A stretch of DNA of 58,431 nucleotides from assembly GCA_013151735.1 (NCBI GenBank), contig JAADHR010000049.1, positions 1-58,431 on the forward strand, given 5' to 3'. Source of the DNA: Calditrichota bacterium (GTDB taxonomy: Bacteria; Zhuqueibacterota; JdFR-76; BMS3Abin05). The notes below the pieces were generated by a model. It had not been told where the DNA came from. It was given only the letters and a program-made list of their open reading frames with translations, and did no database searches. The stretch's first letter is position 1; each line of letters begins with the position of its first letter. Both the position numbers and the translations under genes were made by a program. Below are positions 16,928 through 24,997 of the stretch, one piece after another.

Positions 16928-17431
16928 ATGAATCAGGCCTTTTCCAAAAAAAGTATTCTCAGTCGAAAGCGGAGAAAAAACGGAATTTTTACGCTTCGCT
17001 TGACGTCCATGATTGACATGTTCACAATCTTGCTTGTTTTTTTGCTGAAAAATTACACCACCGAAAATCAGGTGCCGGTCATGGCAAATGATCTGCGGCT
17101 GCCATCGTCCACGGCCCAGAAGATTCCTGAAACAGCGTCTGTGGTAGGCCTTACCCGGCAGTGGGTTTTGCTTGACGGGAAAAAGATGGCCCGTGTGAGC
17201 GATGTGCTCAAGTCGGATAATTTGCTCATTAAGAATCTTTTTCTGGAATTACGGGCAAAACGCTTAATCTCCGAGCGGCTGGCTTCTTACGACTCCAAGA
17301 TGAAATTCCGGGGGGAGATTACGATCCAGGGAGATAAAGACCTTCCTTTTCAATTGTTGAAGAAAGTGATGTATACGTGTGGCCAGGTGGGTTACAATAA
17401 TATGCAGCTGGCTGTTATTAAAAAAGAATAA
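16928..17431 (+). CDS. ExbD/TolR-like protein with the membrane aspartate
   Basis: A 167-residue ExbD/TolR protein: basic N-terminal tip (KKSILSRKRRKN), one membrane helix starting LTSMIDMFTILLVFLL with the expected proton-carrying residue at Asp30, and a periplasmic domain ending in GEITIQGDKDLPFQLLKKVMYTC, the usual ExbD ending. It follows the Asn-bearing paralogue by 2 bases. Since ExbB pentamers hold an ExbD dimer, the two may form a heterodimer with a single active carboxylate. That is inference. Confidence 0.92.
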   Translation: MNQAFSKKSILSRKRRKNGIFTLRLTSMIDMFTILLVFLLKNYTTENQVPVMANDLRLPSSTAQKIPETASVVGLTRQWVLLDGKKMARVSDVLKSDNLLIKNLFLELRAKRLISERLASYDSKMKFRGEITIQGDKDLPFQLLKKVMYTCGQVGYNNMQLAVIKKE

Positions 17432-17457
17432 AAAGGCAGAAGAAATTTACCGAACGG

Positions 17458-18798
17458 ATGAAGCATAAATCAGGTGTTCTACACATAAAGGTTGAAGACC
17501 AGGATGGCCCACGCGAATTTTATTTGAGATCGAATAAAAAGTACCGCGTCGGACACGATACCTCAAACGATCTGACCATCTACGGCGACCACGTTCCCAA
17601 AAGACTTGCTCTTTTTGAGGGAAAGGGGGATCATTTTGTCTTGAATGTGGATGCTTTCATGGACGGGCAAATCTCCAACGATCATTCGTCATTAAACATC
17701 CAGGACCTGATTGACCACGATCTTCTTCCTCAAAAAAGAAACATCTACGAAATCCCCATTAAGTTTGATAAGAGGGGTTGGGTTAAAGTTGGCCCCACGC
17801 GTTTTGAATTTGATTTTAACAGCGCCGCAAATGAAGTGGATGATTCGGTCCACTACTGGAATTTTTCCAGGCGCTATTTGCATGGGATAACGAATGATCT
17901 TCCCTACAAAATTATTGTCTTGCTTTTCATTGTTTTGGGAACCTTCTGGTCGGTAAAGGTTTACCATGCCAAACCCATTGTTGAGAAAAAATTTAGTCTT
18001 GAAAGGGTTACACGGCGCGTGGCCCGATTTATTATTGCTCCCAAAAAGCCTAAAGCGATTCGGCCGAAAAGCAAAATAGGGGTTGCCAGTTCAAAAGAAA
18101 CGCCGTCAAAAAAAACAAAATCCTCAAAATCCTCTTCACCGGAGGCCAAGAAGCAGGCTGCATTTGAGGCGGCAAAAAAGGCCGTTGTGAAAAAGGGACT
18201 GCTGGGCCTGATTGCAGGTAAAGGAAAATCCGGTAAGGGAGGAACCGTTGTTGATGCGCTCATTGATAAGGGCCTGGTACGGGAATTGGACAACGAGCTG
18301 CAGTCGGGAAAAGATTTGCAGGTCGAATTGCCCTCGTTGGAGGACAATGGGGGGGATCTGAGCGATATTTTGTCATCCGATACCCCATCTGTGGATAATT
18401 TGATTACAAACGATCAGGTGCAGGAAAGCTTCAATCTGAAGGAAAAGGGTGGCGTTAATCTGGAGGAAATGAGCGCCCTCTCCGGAGACACGGAGGCAGT
18501 CGGGCACAGAAGTCAGCAGTCCATACGGGACGTGATTGTTTCGTATATGGGGCGCATTACCTACGTCTACAACAAGTATCTGAAAACCAATCCTGATCTT
18601 GGGGGAAAGATTGTGATTGAGATCAAAATTGCCGCATCCGGCGAAGTGTTGGATGCCCGAATTGTTTCATCCTCAATGAACAGTCCGGCTTTTGAAAATG
18701 AATTGCTGCAAGTGGTCCGGCACATCAAATTTAAGCCCATTCCTGAAGGTGTTGTAACGGTCGAAAATCCCTTTGTTTTTTCCCGAAGTGACCGCTGA
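17458..18798 (+). CDS. FHA-like and AgmX/PglI (TonB-like) domain protein
   Basis: A 446-residue single-pass protein. The N-terminal 120 residues look FHA-like (KYRVGHDTSNDLTIYGDHVPK...GWVKVGPTRFEFDF), and would lie in the cytoplasm. A membrane helix follows (PYKIIVLLFIVLGTFWSVKVY, about 145-163), then a basic, Ser/Lys-rich linker. The C-terminal domain (IRDVIVSYMGRITYVYNKYL...GKIVIEIKIAASGEVLDARIVSSSMNSPAFENELLQVVRHIKF) is of the AgmX/PglI type related to TonB. The same order of domains is known from GltG of the Myxococcus gliding machinery. As last gene of the operon it would carry motor force from ExbB/ExbD across the periplasm. Confidence 0.85.
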   Translation: MKHKSGVLHIKVEDQDGPREFYLRSNKKYRVGHDTSNDLTIYGDHVPKRLALFEGKGDHFVLNVDAFMDGQISNDHSSLNIQDLIDHDLLPQKRNIYEIPIKFDKRGWVKVGPTRFEFDFNSAANEVDDSVHYWNFSRRYLHGITNDLPYKIIVLLFIVLGTFWSVKVYHAKPIVEKKFSLERVTRRVARFIIAPKKPKAIRPKSKIGVASSKETPSKKTKSSKSSSPEAKKQAAFEAAKKAVVKKGLLGLIAGKGKSGKGGTVVDALIDKGLVRELDNELQSGKDLQVELPSLEDNGGDLSDILSSDTPSVDNLITNDQVQESFNLKEKGGVNLEEMSALSGDTEAVGHRSQQSIRDVIVSYMGRITYVYNKYLKTNPDLGGKIVIEIKIAASGEVLDARIVSSSMNSPAFENELLQVVRHIKFKPIPEGVVTVENPFVFSRSDR

Positions 18799-18928
18799 GG
18801 TCTGGCAGTCACCATTCCCGCACCTTTTTCCCGCCAGAACGGCACCCATCCTCCAAAATAAATTCCTGGCGTAATTAACTTAATTCAAAAATAATATGTT
18901 ATCTTTCACACACCCAAACAAATTTCCC

Positions 18929-18957
18929 TTGCAAAATTACGGCGAGTTTGCTAATTT
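18929..18957 (+). promoter_or_regulatory. Promoter of the FAH-SDR gene pair
   Basis: TTGCAA (18929-18934), 17 bp, TAATTT (18952-18957), about 48 bp before ATG 19006. It lies in the 207 bp gap after the trans-envelope operon. Confidence 0.45.
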
Positions 18958-19005
18958 AAAATAGTAAAATTCTTGCGTTGAACCTGTACCTCACGGAGAA
19001 ACGAT

Positions 19006-19935
19006 ATGCGGCTATTTTATCTTTTGCGGGATCAGAAGCACACAATCGGCGTTGAACTGGAAAAAGGTATGGTGGATTTTTCCGCCGCTCTTCAAACCTA
19101 TTTTTTCATGAAACACAACCGGTTAATGTACCGCCTCGATTCTCCCTTCGATCTGATTCAGGCCGGACTTTTGGATGAAGATTTTATGCTCCGGATTTTT
19201 GACTATCTGGAATCTCATGATTTGTGGAATCCGTTTATCATAACAGATACCTATAAAATTCTTCCCCCGGTTCCTCAAACCGGAAAAATCATTTGTCTCG
19301 GACGGAACTACGCGGCCCACGCCAAAGAGAGCGGAAGTGAAGTGCCCACGGAGCCGATTCTTTTTGTAAAAACAAAATCCACGGTTATCGGGCAGGAGGA
19401 AAAAATCCTGCTGCCGAAAGACGTGGGGCGTGTCGATCACGAAATTGAATTGGCCGTTGTAATCGGCAAAAGGGCCGCACAGGTATCCAGGGCCGCCGCT
19501 TTTGAGTTTATTGCCGGATTTACTATTTTGAATGACGTGACGGCGCGTGCCATGCAGAAACAGGATATTGACGCGCGAAAACCCTGGTACCGCTCAAAAA
19601 ATTTTGACACATTTGGCCCCATGGGGCCCTGTCTGGTTACTTCAAAGGAAATTGGCCGTCCAATTGAACTGGATTTGACCCTCCGTGTGAATGGAGAGAT
19701 TCGGCAGCACTCAAATACAAGAAATATGATTTTTGATATTCCCACGCTCATCGAGTACATTTCGCAGTGGATTACGCTGGAACCCGGCGATCTGATCTCC
19801 ACAGGAACGCCTGAAGGTATCAGTGAGCTTCACCCGGGTGATATTGTAGAGGCGGAAATCGAAAAGATTGGCATCCTCAGGAATTTTGTTGCTTCACGTG
19901 ATCAAATAGGGAGACCGCATGAATCTGGAGCTTGA
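19006..19935 (+). CDS. Fumarylacetoacetate hydrolase family protein
   Basis: A 309-residue FAH-fold enzyme of the type that hydrolyses or decarboxylates 2-oxo acids in aromatic and sugar-acid breakdown. The FAH domain covers about 90-300 with IICLGRNYAAHAKESG, the metal ligands in DHEIELAVVIGK, the NDVTARAMQKQD loop and the closing GDLISTGTPEG. The N-terminal 90 residues are the variable cap found in longer members. Start ATG 19006 is preceded by ACGGAGAA. It overlaps the following SDR gene by 17 bases, so the two are probably co-translated and work in one pathway. The substrate cannot be deduced. Confidence 0.9.
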   Translation: MRLFYLLRDQKHTIGVELEKGMVDFSAALQTYFFMKHNRLMYRLDSPFDLIQAGLLDEDFMLRIFDYLESHDLWNPFIITDTYKILPPVPQTGKIICLGRNYAAHAKESGSEVPTEPILFVKTKSTVIGQEEKILLPKDVGRVDHEIELAVVIGKRAAQVSRAAAFEFIAGFTILNDVTARAMQKQDIDARKPWYRSKNFDTFGPMGPCLVTSKEIGRPIELDLTLRVNGEIRQHSNTRNMIFDIPTLIEYISQWITLEPGDLISTGTPEGISELHPGDIVEAEIEKIGILRNFVASRDQIGRPHESGA

Positions 19936-20710
19936 GAACAAAGTCGCCATTGTCGGGGGATCCAGTAAGGGATTGGGAAAGGCCATTGCCTTGCGGCTGG
20001 CCGAAGAAGGGGCCTCGGTAACGATTTGTGCCCGGGGAGAAGACGCTTTGTTGAAGACCCAGGACGAAATCCAGAAAAAAACAGGGCAAGACATTCTGGC
20101 TGTTCAGGCCGATCTTTCGAAGAAAGAAGAGGTTTCCGTCGTTGTAGAAAAGACACTGGAGACCTTTTCGAGGGTCGATATTTTGGTAACCAATGCCGGA
20201 GGGCCGCCGCCTCTGTTTTTTATGGAAATTTCCGATGAGCAGTGGGAAGCGTATTTGCAGGTAAGCCTGATGAGCGCTATCCGGTTGATTCGCCTGGTAC
20301 TGCCCCACATGGTCAAACAGAATTGGGGGCGAATTCTTAATTTGACCTCTGTTTCGGTAAAACAGCCCATTGATAATCTGATTTTATCCAACACGGCGCG
20401 GCTGGGTATTGTTGGACTGGCTCGTACACTTGCGAATCAATACGCCAAAAACAATATTACAATCAACAATGTGGCCCCCGGATATGTTCTGACGGATCGG
20501 GTCCGCCAATTATTTGAGGCAAAAGCACAGCAGGAAAAGCGGTCGCTTGAAGACGTAACCCGGGAGATCACAAAGCAGATTCCCATGGGCCGGTTAGGTA
20601 AGCCAGAAGAGATTGGCGATATTTTTGCCTTTTTGGCTTCGGAGCGCGCGGGGTACATCACAGGTGTCACCCTGCAAGTGGACGGGGGTTTTGTAAAATC
20701 ATCGTTATAA
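19919..20710 (+). CDS. Short-chain dehydrogenase/reductase without the YxxxK pair
   Basis: A 263-residue SDR with an intact Rossmann nucleotide site (GGSSKGLG, 13-20), NAGG (92-95), catalytic-type Ser144, the VAPGYVLTD loop and the usual QVDGG ending. At the position of the catalytic Tyr there is Ser157 and in place of the Lys Arg161 (LSNTARLG). An LSNxxR signature in this place is seen in a set of SDRs annotated as 3-oxoacyl-ACP reductase-like, so this looks like a defined subfamily rather than decay. Either the chemistry differs or the protein is not a classical oxidoreductase. It overlaps the FAH gene, suggesting a common substrate pathway. Confidence 0.85.
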   Translation: MNLELENKVAIVGGSSKGLGKAIALRLAEEGASVTICARGEDALLKTQDEIQKKTGQDILAVQADLSKKEEVSVVVEKTLETFSRVDILVTNAGGPPPLFFMEISDEQWEAYLQVSLMSAIRLIRLVLPHMVKQNWGRILNLTSVSVKQPIDNLILSNTARLGIVGLARTLANQYAKNNITINNVAPGYVLTDRVRQLFEAKAQQEKRSLEDVTREITKQIPMGRLGKPEEIGDIFAFLASERAGYITGVTLQVDGGFVKSSL

Positions 20711-20850
20711 GAAGCACAGGTGGTTGTCTCCTCAAACTCAGGGGGGAACAACCGGGACAGCCCGGGCAGAGGGTCTTGTATCTGAAATGGGCCGTTTTTG
20801 CCCTCCGGAATTTTTCCGGAAATCTAACCTCCTAAAGGAGTCATCAGTCC

Positions 20851-21600
20851 GTGAGCCGGATACTTTACGGAATTCATCCGATTCAAATGGCCATCGATGC
20901 CGAAGAGCCAATCGAAAAGATCATGGTTTCAAAATCGGCCCGGGGTCCCCGGGTGGGACAACTCATTTCGCGGGCCCGGAAAAAGGAGATTCCGGTTCAA
21001 TATGTTGCTCCGGATGTGATTAAAAAAAAGGCTGAATCCAAGGCCAGCCAGGGAATTTTGGCCTGGGTGGCGGAGGTACGCTGGTATTCTCTGGAAGATT
21101 TACTGGATAAATTGCAATCGGAGTCAGCCCCCTTATTCTTGCTGATTCTGGATCAAATTGAAGATCCCCACAATCTGGGTGCCATTGCCCGTTCAGCCGA
21201 AGCCTTCGGGGCTCACGGATTGATTGTACCTCAGCGCCGGTCGGCTCCGCTGTCGGGGACGGCCTCAAAGGCAGCCGCCGGTGCGCTTGAGATTTTGCCG
21301 ATCGCGCGGGTGAAAAATCTGAACCGGGCGATTGAGATGCTTCAGGCCAACGGGATCCGGGTCATCGGAACAGACGAAAAGGGCGAAATGCCCGTGTGGC
21401 AGGCCGCTCTTACGAATTCGGTCGCCATTGTGATCGGCAATGAAGGAAAGGGAATGCGCCGCCTTGTTCGAGAGAAATGCGACGAGCGGGTTCAAATTCC
21501 TCTTCGGGGGAAAACCCCCTCATTAAATGCATCTGTCGCTGCAGGAATTGTGTGTTACGAAGTCTTTAAACAACGTGTAATAAAAGGGTCGATCAAATGA
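20851..21600 (+). CDS. rlmB: 23S rRNA (guanosine-2251-2'-O)-methyltransferase
   Basis: A 249-residue SPOUT (SpoU/TrmH) methyltransferase. The N-terminal substrate-binding domain begins ILYGIHPIQMAID; the catalytic domain has DQIEDPHNLGAIARSAEAFGAHG (motif 1), VIGNEGKGMRRLV (motif 2) and IPLRGKTPSLNASVAAGIVCYE (motif 3), which form the knotted SAM site. The residues fit RlmB, which modifies the peptidyl-transferase region of 23S rRNA. The start is GTG 20851, with AAAGGAG 8 bases before. The leader (20711-20850) has small hairpins, one of which (CTCCTAAAGGAG) contains the ribosome binding site. The end overlaps the flavin reductase start by ATGA. Confidence 0.9.
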   Translation: MSRILYGIHPIQMAIDAEEPIEKIMVSKSARGPRVGQLISRARKKEIPVQYVAPDVIKKKAESKASQGILAWVAEVRWYSLEDLLDKLQSESAPLFLLILDQIEDPHNLGAIARSAEAFGAHGLIVPQRRSAPLSGTASKAAAGALEILPIARVKNLNRAIEMLQANGIRVIGTDEKGEMPVWQAALTNSVAIVIGNEGKGMRRLVREKCDERVQIPLRGKTPSLNASVAAGIVCYEVFKQRVIKGSIK

Positions 21601-22157
21601 AAACGTTTACGACAACCCCGGGTCGTTTTTATCGCTTTTTTCCCATGTCCGTAACGGTAATTTCCGTGCGGTACAAAAATAAGGACAATCTGATGCCGGC
21701 TGTTTGGAATTCTCCCCTTTCGTTTGATCCTCCTCTGTTTGGCGTTTCAATTTCTCCGAAACGCTTTACACATGAATTAGTAAAATTAGCCGGAGAATTC
21801 ACAGCCAATTTTTTTGATTATGCCTATAGTCACAAAATTGCGGAGTGTGGCAGTGTGTCGGGGCGGGAAATTGACAAATATGAAAAATTCGGACTCACAA
21901 AAGAAGACTCTCAACTGGTGAAGTCGCCCATCGTAAAAGAAGCCTATTGTTCGTTGGAGTGCATTTTGGAACGGGTCGAGGCTTACGGAGATCATGATTG
22001 GTTTGTTGGAAAAATCCTGGGCATTCACTATGAAGAAGACGTCTACGATGAAGGCGGGCTGCTTAAACTGGATACCATTCGTCCGGCGATGTACATGGGG
22101 GCCGACACCTATTTTACGGCAGATCCCAAAAGCAAAATTTTGATTCCCAGGAAGTGA
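21597..22157 (+). CDS. Flavin reductase family (FMN-binding) protein
   Basis: A 186-residue protein of the flavin-reductase-like FMN-binding split-barrel family (DIM6/NTAB). Typical features are FYRFFPMSVTVISVRYKNKDNLMPAVWNSPLSFDPPLFGVSISPKRFTHELV, the ETF-like stretch EFTANFF, and the C-terminal VGKILGIHYEEDVYDEGGLL. It would bind FMN and pass electrons from NAD(P)H or act as a flavoprotein partner of an oxidoreductase. Its start ATG overlaps the rlmB stop. The partner enzyme is not evident. Confidence 0.85.
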   Translation: MKTFTTTPGRFYRFFPMSVTVISVRYKNKDNLMPAVWNSPLSFDPPLFGVSISPKRFTHELVKLAGEFTANFFDYAYSHKIAECGSVSGREIDKYEKFGLTKEDSQLVKSPIVKEAYCSLECILERVEAYGDHDWFVGKILGIHYEEDVYDEGGLLKLDTIRPAMYMGADTYFTADPKSKILIPRK

Positions 22158-22297
22158 GGTCACTCCAAAAGCTGCGCACGGCCCAGCCGGTATGAATTGA
22201 ACTTCATGGGGGTTCATTTTGTGAAATTCGGGGGAGGAGGCTTTTGGGAGCAGACATAAAAATAAAAAACTCTTTTGAAGAAAGGAGTGAAAACCCG

Positions 22298-23137
22298 ATG
22301 TCAGCAATGGAAGGAAGGCGGATTCGGAAACCTGCTGTGGCAGGGACATTTTATCCGGACAACCCTACCGTTCTAAAGGAACAGATTGATTTTTTTCTTG
22401 AAAACCTTGAAGAGCGTGAAATTGAGGGGGATATTTACGGTATCATTTCACCCCATGCCGGGTACATGTATTCCGGGCAGGTAGCCGCTGCGGGATACAA
22501 ACAGCTGCTGGGGCGGGATTACGATGTGGTTCTGGTCATTTCTCCCAGTCACCGGGAGTATTTCAAGGGGGTATCTGCCTTTTGCGGCGAGGCATACGAA
22601 ACACCCCTGGGTCTTATCCCCGTTGCGGAGGATTTATGCCGGCGTCTAACCGAACAATCCGAACTGCTGTTTGATTCCTGGACAGGGCATCGGGAAGAAC
22701 ACGCGCTGGAGGTTCAATTGCCGTTTCTTCAGCGGATTTTAGGGGAGTTCCGGCTGATCCCTTTGGTGATGGGAGATCAAAACTACGATGACGCGGTGGA
22801 AGTGGGGGAAGCCATTGCCAGAATTCTCCGCCACGAGAAGGCTCTTGTGGTTGCCAGCTCTGATTTATCCCATTATTATCCGGCAGCCGTTGCCGAAAAA
22901 ATGGATGCCCGGGTCATTCGTCACGTCTCCAATTTCGATTACGAAAGTCTGTGGGATGACATCGAAATGAGACGTGCGGAAGCCTGCGGTGCGGGTCCGA
23001 TTGTTTCGGCTATGGTGGCAACAAAAAAAATGAGTGCAAACAAAAGCGAGGTCCTGCTGTACCGTCACTCGGGCCATGTAACCGGAGATGACAGTGCCGT
23101 TGTCGGATATCTGTCGGCGGTCATGTATCGCGTCTAA
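22298..23137 (+). CDS. amrB: AmmeMemoRadiSam system protein B (MEMO family)
   Basis: A 279-residue MEMO1-like protein related to class III dioxygenases. The start IRKPAVAGTFYPDNPTVLKEQIDFFL and the histidine-bearing segments ISPHAGYMYSGQVAAAGY, ISPSHREYFKGVSAFCG, EHALEVQLPFLQ and SSDLSHYYP are diagnostic. AAGGAG 10 bases upstream supports ATG 22298; the earlier TTG at 22244 does not have such a site. MEMO, AMMECR1 and a radical SAM protein are often encoded together and are thought to modify an unknown target. AMMECR1 is encoded two genes downstream, and no radical SAM gene is in the window. Confidence 0.9.
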   Translation: MSAMEGRRIRKPAVAGTFYPDNPTVLKEQIDFFLENLEEREIEGDIYGIISPHAGYMYSGQVAAAGYKQLLGRDYDVVLVISPSHREYFKGVSAFCGEAYETPLGLIPVAEDLCRRLTEQSELLFDSWTGHREEHALEVQLPFLQRILGEFRLIPLVMGDQNYDDAVEVGEAIARILRHEKALVVASSDLSHYYPAAVAEKMDARVIRHVSNFDYESLWDDIEMRRAEACGAGPIVSAMVATKKMSANKSEVLLYRHSGHVTGDDSAVVGYLSAVMYRV

Positions 23138-23153
23138 TAAGGATAAAGATGAT

Positions 23154-23963
23154 ATGAAAAAGAAAGCGTTCGGTGAAAAAGTACTTCGTCTTGTGATAAC
23201 GCCCGTGCTTTTGGCGCTGTTTTCAGTCGGGGCACAGGCGCAATCAGTGGGATTGTCGTTTTACACGGTATCGCCCGATCAGGGGAAATCAGGCAAACTT
23301 TATTTGAATTATGACACCAATTACGGGGTTCGGGCTATTCGTCCGTTTGGTGAGGACGGTGTGGAACAACGGGCCGGAGTTGTTTATGGAATCACCTCCA
23401 ATTTAAGCCTGCTTGGAGTGGCCGGTGCTTTGATTGATCGAAATTCTGCCGTTCATGCCGGATCGGTGCAGTTGGAACTCATGCAGAAAATTCTTTCACA
23501 GAAGGATCACTTTGTGAACCTGGCCGCCAGTGTGGGCTTTTTACGGGAATATCTTGGGACAAATGTCCTCATGGCCCGGCTGGCACTGGGCCGCGATTTT
23601 GGACGGTTCAATCTTCGGGGAAATGCTGTTTTTGAAAAACCCTTCGCCAAGAATCGCGATCCAATGGACGTGATTACAACGGCCGCCGTTGGCTACCGGA
23701 TATTCCCCTGGCTCTGGGGAGGGATTGACGCTGTCGGAGAGGATCTGGAAGGCTTTTTTGAACCGGATGAAGCAGAGGGAGGTGCAAAACTGATGGTCGG
23801 TCCGACCGTGCAGATGCACTTTTCCAGCAAGATGCAAATGCGCCTGGGTGCCGGACCGATTTTTTATCTGACAAAAAGTACTCCCATTAGCGAGGCGCCT
23901 CGATATCTTCCACCCGGGAAAAGCGGATACACCATTCGCGTATCGATGATTTATGGAATTTAA
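23154..23963 (+). CDS. Predicted outer-membrane beta-barrel protein
   Basis: 269 residues from ATG 23154. A signal peptide ends at AQA (about residue 28). The rest has short amphipathic strands with Gly and aromatic turns (AGVVYGITSNLSLLGVAGALI, LRGNAVFEKPFA, VGPTVQMHFSSKMQMRLGAGPIFYLT) and ends in YTIRVSMIYGI, a typical last strand with an aromatic residue near the end. No family recognised. It lies 16 bases after the MEMO gene and 28 before AMMECR1, in the same operon, which is not a place where one expects a barrel protein. Confidence 0.7.
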   Translation: MKKKAFGEKVLRLVITPVLLALFSVGAQAQSVGLSFYTVSPDQGKSGKLYLNYDTNYGVRAIRPFGEDGVEQRAGVVYGITSNLSLLGVAGALIDRNSAVHAGSVQLELMQKILSQKDHFVNLAASVGFLREYLGTNVLMARLALGRDFGRFNLRGNAVFEKPFAKNRDPMDVITTAAVGYRIFPWLWGGIDAVGEDLEGFFEPDEAEGGAKLMVGPTVQMHFSSKMQMRLGAGPIFYLTKSTPISEAPRYLPPGKSGYTIRVSMIYGI

Positions 23964-23991
23964 GGTGATTCCATAAAAAGGAGGTGATGAA

Positions 23992-24579
23992 ATGTCAAAA
24001 AAAGCGGGTGTCGATCTCGGATTAACGGATGAAGAAAAACTCTATTTGCTCCGATTAGCGCGGGACGTTATTTCGAAAAAGGTGAAGGGGATAAATGTTA
24101 CTATCCCGGAGCCCCCCACTGAGAGATTGCATGAGAAACGCGGTGCCTTTGTGACGTTAAATGAAATGGGTCAGCTTCGGGGCTGCATCGGCTACATTGA
24201 AGCCATAAAACCGCTTTATTTGACCATTGCTGAAATGGCTGAATCGGCCGCGTTCCGTGATCCCCGCTTTCCACCCGTAACGGCTGATGAAGTCCCGAAC
24301 CTGGAAATTGAGATTTCGGTGCTCACGCCGCTTCGCCCCATTGAGTCGATTGACGAAATTCAGGTAGGGCGGCACGGACTCTTGGTGCGCCAGGGGTTTT
24401 ATCAGGGATTGCTCCTGCCGCAGGTTGCAACGGATTACGGCTGGGATCGGGAAACGTTTTTGACCCAAACCTGTCATAAGGCCGGGTTGCCCGGAAATTG
24501 CTGGAAGGAACCGGAAACAGAAATCCTGATTTTTTCAGCGGATATCTTCAGTGAGAAGGATTTCAATGAGAAACAGTAG
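23992..24579 (+). CDS. amrA: AmmeMemoRadiSam system protein A (AMMECR1 family)
   Basis: A 195-residue AMMECR1-domain protein. Signatures are GAFVTLNEMGQLRGCIGYIEAIKPLYLTIAEMAESAAFRDPRFPP with the invariant LRGCIG, followed by VPNLEIEISVLTPLRPI and the closing GLLLPQVATDYGWDRETFLTQTCHKAGLPGNCW. An AAAAAGGAGGTG site lies just upstream of ATG 23992. It forms a cluster with the MEMO gene. The human AMMECR1 is named for a disease, but the bacterial function is not known; the shared occurrence with radical SAM proteins suggests a modification pathway. Confidence 0.92.
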   Translation: MSKKAGVDLGLTDEEKLYLLRLARDVISKKVKGINVTIPEPPTERLHEKRGAFVTLNEMGQLRGCIGYIEAIKPLYLTIAEMAESAAFRDPRFPPVTADEVPNLEIEISVLTPLRPIESIDEIQVGRHGLLVRQGFYQGLLLPQVATDYGWDRETFLTQTCHKAGLPGNCWKEPETEILIFSADIFSEKDFNEKQ

Positions 24580-24706
24580 ATTGTCCCATCCCCCGGCCGG
24601 AGAATGAGACGAAAGGTTTTCTCATCCGATTGGGTTTGGAAATACGGGTTTCCGATAGATCCTCAAAAGCAAGGAGGATAAAAACACTCGATAAAAGGAG
24701 ATTCAG

Positions 24707-24970
24707 GTGATAGTACTAAATTCGCTGGAGGAAAAGGAATACCAAAAAATATTTGAAGCGGCTGTTAAGATGATCGAAGAGCGCCGGAAAATCGATCCGT
24801 CGTTTTCGATAAAGGATCTGGAACGCCTCTTGCGGACCGAATATGAAGTGGAAGGAAATGATCAGTTTGGCCGCGGTAGGGTTTTCGAACTGGAACTGTC
24901 TGCGACAATTGCGGCTCACGAGTTTGTACTCGCAAAATGGAAAAAGGAAAGCGATAATTCGCATCAATGA
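24707..24970 (+). CDS. Small protein of unknown function
   Basis: 87 residues, acidic and helical, with no membrane segment, cysteine cluster or known motif. It starts with GTG 24707, six bases after AAAGGAG. Helices are predictable in LEEKEYQKIFEAAVKMIEERRK and in SIKDLERLLRTEYEV; the C-terminal ELSATIAAHEFVLAKWKK is also helical. The gene lies between AMMECR1 and a rubredoxin-domain protein and probably shares their transcript. I do not recognise a family. Confidence 0.65.
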   Translation: MIVLNSLEEKEYQKIFEAAVKMIEERRKIDPSFSIKDLERLLRTEYEVEGNDQFGRGRVFELELSATIAAHEFVLAKWKKESDNSHQ

Positions 24971-24997
24971 ATAAAATTGAAATAGGGAGGTAATAAC

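Noticed and set aside
24661-24706. Second small gene after the AAGGAGG at 24672
   Set aside because: No ATG, GTG or TTG follows at usable distance; the real start is GTG 24707 with its own AAAGGAG.
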